Source of the DNA: Podocnemis expansa
Taxonomy: Eukaryota > Chordata > Testudines > Podocnemididae
DNA length: 64,000 nt
Direction: 5' to 3'
Assembly (NCBI GenBank): GCA_007922195.1
Contig: ML681963.1
Location: 53,908,590 to 53,972,589, forward strand
The position numbers and the translations under genes are program-made. Of this stretch, positions 1-10,041 are shown piece after piece. Numbering within the stretch: position 1 is the first letter of the stretch; the number at the start of each line of letters is the position of its first letter. The notes beneath the pieces are model-generated. The model ran no database searches. It was given only the letters and a program-made list of their open reading frames with translations, and was not told where the DNA came from.

Positions 1-103
1 AAAGCTCATGCAAAAAATAAATCTGTTAGTCTTAAAGTGCCACACAACTGCTTGTTGTTTTTTTACTGGACTAGACTAACATGGCTATCCCTTTTGAAAT
101 TGA
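1..103 (+). mobile_element. Penelope-like element 3' tail (truncated by window start)
   Basis: This matches the tail found many times in the window. The order is a segment ending AGCTCATGCAA with an AATAAAT-like stretch, then GTTAGTCTTAAAGTGCCAC, then an ACTAACATGGCTA motif. The copies near 16.2 kb and 40.9 kb have PLE-like coding sequence upstream of the same tail, which is why I assign it to PLEs. It is non-coding here and its 5' part lies outside the window. Confidence 0.6.
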
Positions 104-109
104 CAAGGG

Positions 110-1007
110 GGGACTGGTAAAACACACTGAGCTACCATTGCAGAAATGCTGTTTGATTCTTATAGTTATATGGCCATGAAATTATCAGTCGCAATCTTTA
201 CTCTGGCAAAACTCCCTTGAGCTCAGTGGACTTGGCCCCTGAACTCTAACAACATGCATTAAATAGAAAAAAGTAAGTAGGTCGCAAACACTCTACAAGA
301 CAAAAAAAGCATATTGAGCTTGGGTTTTCCAGTGAGGATTGAGACTCAGAGTGAGGAGATGCATGGGAGCTCTAGGTTTGGACATACAAATGAAAAAAAC
401 CAAAAGTGGCTCCCTGGCTGTGTTTGGCAATGTTTCACACAAACCTGGCCTGTTTCGTTTCCTCAAGATTCATGCAGGAGCTGGTGGAATGGTAAAAAAA
501 GTAAAAATGAAAGGGACTGAAGGCATGAAGCTGTTTGCTACTACTGATGAGGTTGTGCTGTTTGTTATGGGTGTCCTACAGAAATGGCCATATTAGGACA
601 CTGAACAGGGAGGTTGGTTCTCTGGGTCCTATTCCCAGCCTATCCACCTCTTTGTGTGAGATACAGCATGCCATTTTTCCATTCATGCCTCTCTTTCCCC
701 TTCATCCTCTCTCTGTTTGGATTGTGGTAAGCTCTTCGAGCAGGAACTGCCGCTTCTTTGATGGAGCTGGGGCTGAGTGCAACAGAGCCCTGATCTCTAC
801 TGGAGCATCCAGGCACTAAATAATACTGGCTGAAATTCAGTCCTGTGCAGAGAGCCAACACAAGGTTTAAGTGAAATTTAAGGACTTGTGTGCCATCTGG
901 CCAGTGGTGAATTGCACCTTCAATAAATATGGACTTCACAAAGAGAGTGATCATCCTGGGAACTGAAAATCTGCATCTGAACCATCCAGCAAATACATAA
1001 GAAAAAC
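110..1007. other. Unassigned DNA with one ancient L2-like 3' end
   Basis: I see no gene. Short ORFs here have no recognisable motifs and overlap each other in several frames. Around 725-830 the text (GTAAGCTCTTCGAGCAGGAACTG, later a CCAGGCACTAAATAAT end) resembles the decayed 3' end of an L2-type LINE. The rest is unannotated single-copy-looking sequence. Confidence 0.45.
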
Positions 1008-1010
1008 TAA

Positions 1011-1430
1011 AGCTCTGTCTACACTGGCAAATTAGTCCAGACTAAGGAGGCTTAGTCTGGACTAATTTAGACCATGGCCGAACTAGGCTTTCCGTAGTTC
1101 GAACTAAGAAATTTCTTAGTTTGAACTAGGGAAAGCTTAGTTTGAACTAATAAGTACCAGCACTTAGCCTGGACTTAGGTGCTTACTTTGAACTTTAGTT
1201 TGAGCTAGGTGCAATGTAGACCAGGACTAAGGCTTAGTTTGAACTTAAGAAGTTCAAATTAAGCCGGTTAGTTCAAACAACCACTCATTTTAGTTTGAAC
1301 TAAGCGTTAGTTCAAACTAGAACGTGCAGTTAGTTTGAACTAACAGGCTTGCGGTTAGTTCAAACTAACCTCGAACTTCTTAGTTCAGACTAACAAGTCT
1401 GAACTAATTTGGGCAGATGCAGACATAGCT
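1011..1430. mobile_element. Palindrome-filled TIR transposon, GTTCGAAC family (non-autonomous)
   Basis: The element begins AGCTCTGTCTACACTGG and ends with the near-complement GCAGACATAGCT. It is flanked by TAA and GAA, a degenerate 3-bp duplication. The interior is a run of palindromes of the form TTAGTTTGAACTAA or TAGTTCGAACTAA in both phases. It has no ORF. At about 420 bp it matches the size of the copies at 9,407, 37,958 and 53,513. The superfamily is uncertain: a 3-bp duplication fits PIF/Harbinger or CACTA, but the ends fit neither clearly. Confidence 0.75.
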
Positions 1431-1433
1431 GAA

Positions 1434-4079
1434 GGGACTAAATCAATATCAAATGGTTCCAGCAGCTCACACTCAGTCAAAGGAACCAAAAAGCTCAAAG
1501 CAAACCACAGGGGAAGGCGCCCTGCCTTGCTTGGTATTGAATGAAGTTACAGAGCATCACATGGGTCCGTGAAGAGCAATGGCAACTTGAAACCCCAGCC
1601 AGGTTCAGCTTAATGGTTTAGAGACCTCAGCAGATTGGATCTAGAGTTTGGGTTTTCTCGCAAAAGTGGAGCTCAGGTCTACCTGCTGGGAACCTGCAGT
1701 ATCTGAGCATCTTGTGTATATTCATGAAATCATGCTCACAACCCACCCTGGGAGGCAGCTGTTCTCTGACCATAATTATACTGATGAAGAGACTGAAGTT
1801 GAAGAGTCCTGTGTTAGCAGAGTACTTGCATATGTGCTTAACTTCAAGCACCTGAGTAATCTCATCAATGTCAGCAGAATACTCATGCTAACAGTTAAGT
1901 GCATGATATGCTGCTCTTAGGCCAGAGCCTTGGCTGATTTGTCCAAGGTCACACAGAAAGATTGCAGCAGAACTACGAATTGAACTCATATCTCATTCCC
2001 AGCCTGGTGGCTTCCTTTCAGGATCCTCCCTACTGCCTAAAAGCAGCAGACCCTTTTTTATGTGCACTATATAAATCTTATCCAGACAATCGCTTTTAAA
2101 GTGCAGATCTGATGGAGAAATAAATTCACAGAGAAGCAGAAAGGAAAGGAAAGGATAGATCTGCTGACAAAGAGGTTTGCAGAGCACCAAAATAAACTAT
2201 GTTTTGTGCTACAGCCAAAATGTCCAAAGCCAAGTCCTTCCTCCAGGGTTAGTTCCAATGGGAAGATGAGAAGCTGGTTTGATATAGCAGAATGAAAGAA
2301 AGGGCATACAGCAGATACACACCCTTAGTGTATCGCAAACTAGAGCTGATTGGAAAGTGGTTTGTTAGTTTGATTCCCTTGAAAATATGGACAAAACATG
2401 AGTGATTGCATTGGAAGGAGGAGGAGGGCAATTGTTAAAAATTTTCACAGAAAATTCCAGGTTTTCATAGAAACCTCAAACACCCCAAACCTGAAGTGGT
2501 TTTGGATCAAAAGTTGAAAATTTTCAGGCAGAAGCTTTTGGTTTTCTGTCCAAAAGTTGATGTTTTCCACAAAGTACAGACACTTTCTGTGGAAAATCTC
2601 CTTTGGCTGAAAATTCACCTTCCCACATGGAGAGTGAGTGGGCCCCATGACATTGTCCTGCACCACTGATTTCACTGGGGGACCAGCTCTGGCCTCATAT
2701 CCCATCATCATTTATCTGGTCCCTTGGTGCTGGGGTGCTTGATGGAAATCCTGGGAGGGACTCTGTCCTGACCACAGTGGCCAACCCAGTGGGTTCATGA
2801 CAGCTTAGGACTTCATCATCAATTTAACAGAGCTCTCTTCTTCCTCTGCCCTTCTTCTGCACTAGCCAGTGCCCTTTTCACACCCTCTATCCTGCTTCTT
2901 CATGAGGGTGCCTACCTGTCATGACTTGAACTCCAGCCCACTTCTCAGTGCTCATGAAGCCTCTCTGTCCCACTGGGTTCAGCCCCCTCGCTGGTTAGCA
3001 CCTATTGTAAGACTGCCTTAGGCAGGCTCTTTTGTCCAGGCCTTGCCCCTAGCTGGTCTCCTCATAGCCCCAGCAACACCCATGCCTTACTCAGCTGGCC
3101 ATAGGCAGCGTCTACACCCACGCAGCCAAGATAATCCTGGGGTTGAGCTGCATATCCAAGAATAAAAGAGAAGGAATTAGCCCTTAGTATGGTTCTTCTT
3201 TAATCTGTGGGCTTCACTCCACTCTGACTAGCCAAGCACATCAATGTCCCTTCTCCATGGCTTCCCCATGTCCCAGCCCTCCAGATCCTAATGTGCATTG
3301 AAAGCCTATCTCCTGGCACATCACCATCCCATCCTCAAATGATTCCATTGACTCTTGGTTCATCTCTGTGTCCCTTCTTGCCTCAAAAGCTCTCTGTAGA
3401 CTCACCCTAGTCTGCCCCTTGGACCTTGCCTTCCTCAGTGGGCCCTCTGTTCTTTCCCTTTATCTCAGCATTGCTTGCACGAGACCCTTTTCTCAAGAAT
3501 CTCCCAGGACCTTGGACAGTCACCCTGCCTCACTGCAAGTTGGCAGCACTGCACCTCATTCCAATCCCGACCCTCACCTCCGAATCCTTCTCTTGCTTTG
3601 CTGCTGTTTGCTTTTTCATGCTGTCCTGCTTTTCTGTTGCCCTGGACTGGCTACAGTGTGGCCCAGGCACACCTCTCCCCCCCACCTCAAAAGAATGAAG
3701 TTAATAAAAACCTTTCCCACCTCCTGCTGGCTGACTGAAGGATTGACACCTGGTACAGTAAACTGATCAGACTACAAGGAACATTTGTGTCATCTGGTGC
3801 ATTGATCACTGAGCTGGCTGGAGAGAAACATGCAACCAAGCCAAGTCAAAAAGTATGTGTAACTGCTCTCTCTCCCACCCTCCTTTGAGGGTTGAATGCT
3901 GCTCAAAGACATGGCTTGTCTTGCCTTTTGACTAATACCTTGCTGCTTTGTTACGATTCTGTCACCCTACAAAGCACCACAGGGAAATTTGATATGAAGG
4001 ACTGTACAGCCAACACAGTCCTAGGCAGCTGAGAAGCTTCTAACTCAGTTCATATGTGGACATGCACATATACAGTGAG
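1434..4079. other. Unassigned DNA, no gene seen
   Basis: No supportable coding region. A MIR-like fragment is visible near 1,930-2,010 (CCAAGGTCACACAG signature). An AT-rich block at 2,435-2,600 repeats AAAATTTTC-type words and resembles the block at 36,650-36,850. ORFs near 3,368-3,766 overlap in three frames and look like pyrimidine-rich chance frames. Confidence 0.45.
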
Positions 4080-4225
4080 AGCCCCCCCACCCTGCCCTGG
4101 GATGCTTACATTTAAACAATAAACTCTTGGGAGCAGACACCAGCTTTTTATGTTCGGTTGGTCCAGCACCTAGCAGACTGGAATCCTGATCCAGGACTAA
4201 GGCTCCTAAGTATTACCACAATGAG
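4080..4225 (+). repeat. Ancient L2/CR1-like 3' end fragment
   Basis: An ACTCTTGGGAGCAGACACC stretch is followed by CAGCACCTAGCAGA. The L2-type 3' end has the same order (gain of AAGCTC..GGCAGGGAC, then GCCTAGCACA). Similar words recur at 27,990 and 49,190 in this window. The fragment is highly diverged and non-coding. Confidence 0.45.
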
Positions 4226-4326
4226 TGACTCAGGTTAGGGTATTATCCCCATACCCCAGATGGGGAACGGATGTCCAGGAAGACTGAATGGCTTGCTCTA
4301 GGCATCAGAGAGTGCAATGATACTCT

Positions 4327-5642
4327 TCTAACCCTTCTGCCAGGGCAGGCTGGCAGGACAAGGGCCGGGTTCTATATCTAGGGGTTTCCCAATGACACAA
4401 CACCACCACTGGCTTGAGCCCCCACCCAGATTTTTGGGAATCCTGCACTGCTCCCTGGGCACCCCAAAGGGGTAAGGCTTCCCCACTTGCAAGCATGAGT
4501 CTGAGTGCTGTAGATGGAACTTTTAATAATAGTAAAACAAAAATGCAAAAAGGCCAAATAACAGAGATCAGCACTAATCTAGGGAACTTAGTATAGAGCG
4601 AAGTTCCCAATAACCCACACTGCATAACAGAACATACATGCTCAATGGCAAAACTAGCACTGATCTGGAGAATCAGTCCTAACTAGGCTCCCAACCAACA
4701 CTAGGGTATGTAGGAAGTGTCTTTCATGCCAACTGTCTTCTGATGCCATCTACCAGTCACTCAGTCCATCCTCTAAAACAGGTTTCTTGGCTCCGCTCCA
4801 CCCTTCAGTCACTCATGCCACCGAGCTCGATGCTGCCTGCTCTCGCCATCCGCTGGCTCTGCCTGCTGTCTGCTGGCACCAGGTGCTGCCCTCCAGTCCC
4901 TCATGTCACCCAGCTCACCACTGGCTGCTCTCACTGTCCGCTGGCTTCACCTGCTGCCTGCCAGCACTGCTGTCCAGTCCCTTGTGTCACCCATCTCACC
5001 GCTCTCACCATCCACTAGCTCCAGTTGCTGGTTACCCCATCATTGCTGCTTTTCAGCTTGGAGAAAGAAAACTCTCTCCTGAGCTCAGTGATTCCTAGCT
5101 CTCTTAGTCTTTAACAGCTGTTAATCAGCCACTTCCATAATAAAGAACAGGACAAGCAATAGGAAGGGAGACAACAGGCTCAAAGCTTTGAAACACCCAC
5201 ACCCACACCCACACCCACACCCACACCCACACCCACACCNNNNNNNNNNCACCCACACCCACACCCACACCCACACCCACACCCACACCCACACCCTCCT
5301 GTTTTACTGTTTCAGGCTAAAACATGTATTCACCTTTCCTACAAGCCTCTTTTTAATTGAGGGTAGTTTTTACCCTTTAACTAACCCAGGCAGATTTGAA
5401 ACAAACAGAGAGTAGCAGTTCACACAAGGACAGTATTTCATATTTCCCTTTAGTAGAATTACAGATATTGATAGATTTGTGAGCAAACTAACCCCAAATA
5501 CCATTACCCACTATGCTCTGCACCCAGTATGCTAATCAGCTAATTGTGCTCTTTGTATCCATGCTAATACAGAACCCATGCAGATTAGTTGCCCCCCTTC
5601 AGTTCAGAAGCTGTTAAGCACAGCTTCTAAGCCTGCCTTACA
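4327..5642 (+). repeat. LTR-like unit, copy A
   Basis: This starts with a TCTAACCCTTCTGCCAGG end and finishes GCCTGCCTTACA, flanked by a perfect 4-bp duplication CTCT. The same unit recurs at 42,360-43,307 and in pieces at 50,672-54,921, with matching start, middle (GGGGTAATGCTTCCCCAC class) and end. TG..CA-type ends and a 4-bp duplication suggest a solo LTR of an unidentified LTR retroelement. I see no internal gag or pol and no primer-binding site. Copy A is longer because it carries a microsatellite at 5,194-5,296. Confidence 0.5.
5194..5296. repeat. Hexanucleotide microsatellite (CACCCA)n with 10-N gap
   Basis: A pure tandem array of CACCCA runs on both sides of ten Ns at 5,240-5,249. 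The gap was probably left because the array length could not be resolved, so the true length is unknown. The unit differs from the vertebrate telomere repeat CCCTAA. Confidence 0.95.
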
Positions 5643-5659
5643 CTCTTGTCTGTGCTTTT

Positions 5660-5775
5660 CATCCACAAACTTCAAAGTGCTTTACAAAGGAGGCCAGCAT
5701 TGTTATCCCCATTTTATAGATAGGGAAAATGAGGTGCACACAGAGGAAATTACTGTCACTGAGACTGGTGGCACA
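5660..5775 (+). repeat. MIR/L3-like ancient fragment
   Basis: The block CAAAGTGCTTTACAAAGG, then CCCCATTTTATAGATAGGG and a GAGGTGCACACAG stretch follows the layout of the widespread CCCATTTTACAGATGGGGAAACTGAGG core. Related copies lie at 23,650, 27,390, 43,595, 55,245 and 62,515. Confidence 0.5.
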
Positions 5776-5779
5776 GGCA

Positions 5780-7808
5780 AAAACAGAACCCACTTCTTCT
5801 GAACCTCAGGTCTGCGTGTGACCCATTAACACATAGCTTCCTTTCAGCTAATTGAATCCATATCTCCTGCACCCCAATTTACCACTTGAATCACAAGCCC
5901 ATTCTCCTTCTCAGTCTGTGGCTCTGGGACTCAGCAACACAGATTCCCACTGGCTACAAGGGAAAGAAACAGGAGCCCTGTTGTGGCACTGTGTGGAGCT
6001 GTACACTGCAATGGGTGCAAAGGTGCAGAGAAGCTCTACTTCACATCAACCAGCTCCCCCTTTATCCAATCACCCAGTGATCTCCACTGACTAGCAGGGG
6101 TTTATTTTCTGCCTGTTGGGCGAGTTCCTAATGACAAGCTCTCTCTTTTCATTTCCACTTTTGAAAAATACGCATTAATTTGTCTTCCCTATCAATTGAT
6201 TTTGCCGTTAAAGCTGCTCTCTGCCTGTCCTTGATATATCCCCTGCAGGAAAATCTATGTAAAAGAAATGGATACCCCATTGCTTAAGAGAGTAAATTTT
6301 ACTGAAAGACTTCTACGTGCCCATCCCCAAGAGGGGTGCAAGGAAATGATTTGTTCAATTAATTATAAATGTTTTAATTTAAATGGCTAATGTAGAAGAT
6401 AGTCAGATATAAAACAGTAAACTACTGAAGTGTTTTGTGGGTCCTTAAAGACCACTAAAAACTTGTTCTGATTCTGCTAAAATCATTCAAATGACTTTTG
6501 TTTCTGTAGTTGGGAGTGGATGGGAGGGAAGAGAAATTTGCCCTTGTATTTGAAATATATCCAGGCAAGTCGTGATAAATGGTTAGAGATTCATTCTCTG
6601 GAGCTGTAGGTTTCTTTCAAAAGATAGAGACAGCCCTGGCATTAGAGAGGCAAGAAAAATGGAGTAGGGAGTTAAGGGAATTCTACACGATCAGGTTCAG
6701 TGTGTCTGCTTGTCATGTGACTTAAATCCCACCCGTTTCAAGGCATAACACTCATTTTAGTTCTAAGGTCCATGATCCTTAAAAGTTTTTAGACTCCCAT
6801 TGATTTCCAATACCTTTGAGGATTTGGGCCAAAGTGACACACATTGCTTGCACAATTGAAGCTAGAGCTTTTAACTGGTGGAAATCAGAAAAGCCCTAAA
6901 TATTTCCACAGGGCTCCACTGCCTGATACCAGTGCAGGTTCTGGCCCTTGAGGTCACCTCACTTTTATTATCAAAACTTATTTTCATCAAAACCACAGAC
7001 TCATGAAACTCAAGCTCTAGAAAGACCTATTTACACTAAAGAAAGAAACTGCTCCATGTCTGGAGTTTCTTGAGCTAGTCATTTTGCACATGTATATGAC
7101 ATATTTATGCATGCGCATGCATGTGTCCCTTTAATAAGGCACTGACCCTTTAAGGCTTGGCTGTAGGCTGCACAGAGCCCGATATCCTGGTTCATCATGG
7201 CACAAAGAAATTATGGGAGCTGTAGTTTTCAGAGGCATTCTGGCCATTGTAAATATCAAGGTATGCTGGGAAAGTGTGCCTGGGTAGATAAGGTGCAAAC
7301 TAGGCTCGTGCAGGGCAGTTGAAGTTGGAAGAAGCAGTACTATGAGTTCCTTGATGTGGAGCCCTAGACAGAGAGCTAGTGGAGGAGTGCTGGGAAGAGA
7401 TGGGAGAGGAAGGCACCCTTGCCAGGTAGATGGTTTATAGTTAGGCTGCTGTAGAGAGGGCGAACCTTTAGACCTAAGGTTGGGGGCAGGGCATGAGCTG
7501 GGTTGAAAGAAGCAGTAACCTTGAGGCCTGGTGTGTGACCCCATTTTTATTTAGGGATCTCTGCCAAGGGCTGTGGAGGTGGGAGAGGCCCATCCTTCCC
7601 TCCCTGCCTCAATAGGGAGGAGACTGGGACAGCTGCAGCAAGACCAGCTTAGTCCTGGGCTGGCAAAGGGCTGTCTTTTGAGCCTTTCCATTAGCAGTGG
7701 ACCTACTGCATCCTGGAACTGCTGATAATGTGGGGTCTCTGTTCCTTGTCAGGCAGGAAATGTGGTTAAAACCTGTGTAGAGAGCGGGAGGAGTTAACTG
7801 AGCTGCTC
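5780..7808. other. Unassigned DNA, no gene seen
   Basis: No repeat family or gene recognised. The 137-codon minus-strand frame at 7,131-7,544 has no motif, no repeat family match and no convincing start context, so I treat it as chance. Confidence 0.5.
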
Positions 7809-7950
7809 AAACGCCATGTCTACACTAGGCAATTAATCCATGTCTACAAGAAGCTTTGGCTAGTCCGAACTAAGAAATTTCTTAGTTTGAACTAGGCAAA
7901 GCTTAGCCCGAACTAACAGGTACAACTGGTTAGTCCAGATTAAGCACTTA

Positions 7951-9381
7951 CTGTATATACTCGGGTATAAACCGATCCAGGCACAAGCTGACCCCCCAAT
8001 TCTGAGCCCAAAAAAGAAACCAAAATTTGTGACCCAAGTATAAGCTGAGGTCCCCTTTTGGCCTTGGCCCCTAACCATCCACCCACTTCTGCTGGCTTCC
8101 TCTGGAGTTTCTGACAGCTTCCCTACCCCAAAATCTCTGCTGCTGCTTTTCCATTGCCCTCCCTGCTTTCCATTCCTCACTCCTGCTCTCCTGCTCTGCC
8201 CTTTCCTCTCTTCCGTCACCCCTGCTGCCCCCTGCTCCGCCCTTTCCTCACTGCTACACCCCTGCTCGCTTCTCAGTTTCCTGCTGCTGCCCCCTGCACC
8301 ACCCTTTCCTTACTGTTGCCCCCCTGCTCCCACCTGCTCTGCCCTTTCCTCACTGCTGTCACCCCTGATGCCCCCCACTGCTGCCCCCTGCTCACATCTC
8401 ATTTACCTCACTGCTGCCCCTTGCTCCGCCCTTTCCTCACTGTTGCCCCCTTGCTCCCATCTGCTCTCCCCTTTCCTCACTTCCATCACCCCTGCTGCCC
8501 CCTGCTCTGCCCTTTCCTCACTGCTACCCCCCTGCTCACTTCTCAGTTTCCTGCTACTGCCCTCTGCTCCTCCTGCTGCCCCCTGCTGTGACCTTCCCTC
8601 ACTGCTGCCCCCTGCTCTGCCCCTTTCTCACGGCTGCTCTCTGCTCCTCCTACTGTCCCCTCCTCACTGCCACCCCTTACTACACCCTTCCCTCACTGCT
8701 ACCTGCTGCCCCCCCCGCTCTGCCTCTTCCCTCACTGCTGCCCCCCTCTGCTCCTCCTGCTGCCCCCCTGCTCCCTTCTCAGTTCCCTGCTGTTGCTCCC
8801 CTGTTCCCCATCACCATTTCCACCCCTTTCCCTGTCACCCTTTCTACCCCTGCTGCGGCTCTTCCCAGCCTGCCAGGCGCCCTCCCAAATCCCCGGTCCC
8901 TGTTGCTGCTTCCCTGAGCTCCCCAAAAACCCTGGGTCCTCCTGCTGCTTTCCCTGGACTCCTCAACCCCCCCCCCTAAAATGCCAGAGCCCTGCCGCCT
9001 CTTCCCTGGTCTCCCTGAACCCTCCTCCAAACCCTTCCGGCTATCCCATCCCTTTCCCCAACTCCCAGACCCCCCTCCCCAACCCCCGGTCCCTGCCACC
9101 GCTTCCCTGGCCTCTCTGAATCAATGTCCAGGCCGACCCCTATCCCCAGGGCCCCCTTACTTGGCCGCTCCAGATGCCGCGGTCCCTTCCTCCCTCCAGC
9201 TCCAGCCCCAGCCGACTGCCCAAGATGGCTGCCCGGCAACACTGGGGCTCCGGCCTGCTGCATGGTCAGGGAAACAGCTGGCTGGGGCTGTCTATCGTAT
9301 TCTCGCAAGTATAAGCCAAGAGCCTGTTTTGAAGCCAATTTTCAGACACAAAATTCTCAGCTTATATGCAATGATATACGG
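7951..9381. mobile_element. TA-flanked TIR element carrying a polypyrimidine cargo
   Basis: It begins CTGTATATACTCGGGTATAA and ends with the approximate complement CTTATATGCAATGATATACGG, flanked by TA on both sides. The host element without the insertion contains a single TA at that spot. TA duplication suggests Tc1/mariner, but no transposase is present. Between the ends lies about 1 kb of CT-rich sequence at 8,140-9,120. Confidence 0.65.
8140..9120. repeat. Polypyrimidine, degenerate tandem CTGCTGCCCCCTGCTC-type repeat
   Basis: The plus strand is dominated by C and T, with irregular repeats of CTGCTGCCCCCTGCTC and CCTTTCCTCACTGC. Long ORFs here in several frames (145, 203, 109 and 141 codons) are rich in Pro, Ser, Leu and Cys. 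They arise from the composition and are not genes. Confidence 0.85.
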
Positions 9382-9406
9382 TAGTTCAAACTTTAGTTTG
9401 AACTAA

Positions 9407-9828
9407 GGCTATGTTCACACGTAAACTGTTATTTCAAAATAAGTTATTTCTAAATGAATTATTTCAAAATAAAGTCGAAATAGAATGTTAATTCAAATTA
9501 AGGGAAAGCCTGCTATCGAAACGGCTGTTATTTCAAAAAGGTTATTTCGAAATAGGGCCGTTCGGACATGCTGTTTTGAAACAGTTGTTTCAAAACAATG
9601 GTGTTGTTTTGAAACAACGTGTCCGAATACCGTTGTTTCATAACAGCCATTTCGAAACAACTGCTATTTCGATTTCAAGCAAGGTTTTACTGTTTCAAAA
9701 TAACGGCCATTATTTCGAAACAATGGGGCCTGTTGTTTCAAAATAATGGAACATTGTATGGACATAAGAAATTTTATTTTGAAACAACAGCTGTTCTTTC
9801 AAAATAAAACTCTCATCTGAACACAGCC
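9407..9828. mobile_element. TTTCGAAA-family palindromic TIR transposon
   Basis: The ends are GGCTATGTTCACACGT and CATCTGAACACAGCC, with a perfect TAA duplication. The interior is palindromes of TTTCGAAA type, many decayed to TTTTGAAA or TTTCAAAA. It sits inside the GTTCGAAC-family element at 7,812, so it is the younger of the two. Confidence 0.85.
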
Positions 9829-10041
9829 TAAGTGTGATGTAGACACGGACTATGGCTTAGTTTGAATGAAGCCATTAGTTTGAACTAACTGTGCAACCTA
9901 ATTTGACAGATGCATGGTTAGTTTGAACTAAAAAGTTCCCAATTAGTTCGAACTAACCCGTGGTTAGTTCGAACTAACCGGAAACTGCTTAGTTGGACTA
10001 AGGCAATCAGAACTAAGCTTTGTAATGTAGACATAGCCAAA

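Larger units (their letters stand above)
7812..10038. mobile_element. GTTCGAAC-family palindromic TIR transposon, interrupted twice
   Basis: The ends are CGCCATGTCTACAC and GTAGACATAGCC, with a perfect 3-bp duplication AAA on each side. Only the outer parts (7,812-7,950, 9,382-9,406 and 9,829-10,038) belong to this element. They contain TTAGTTTGAACTA and TTAGTTCGAACTAA palindromes, as in the copy at 1,011. Removing the two insertions joins AGCACTTAGTTCAAAC and GAACTAAGTGTGATG, which aligns with the same part of the copy at 1,011. Confidence 0.8.

Noticed and set aside
5194..5296. Interstitial telomere
   Set aside because: The unit is CACCCA and not the vertebrate CCCTAA.
8154..8979. Open frames of 145 and 203 codons on the plus strand
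   Set aside because: They come from a polypyrimidine tract with overlapping open frames on both strands, Pro/Ser/Leu/Cys-only composition and no domain. They are not genes.
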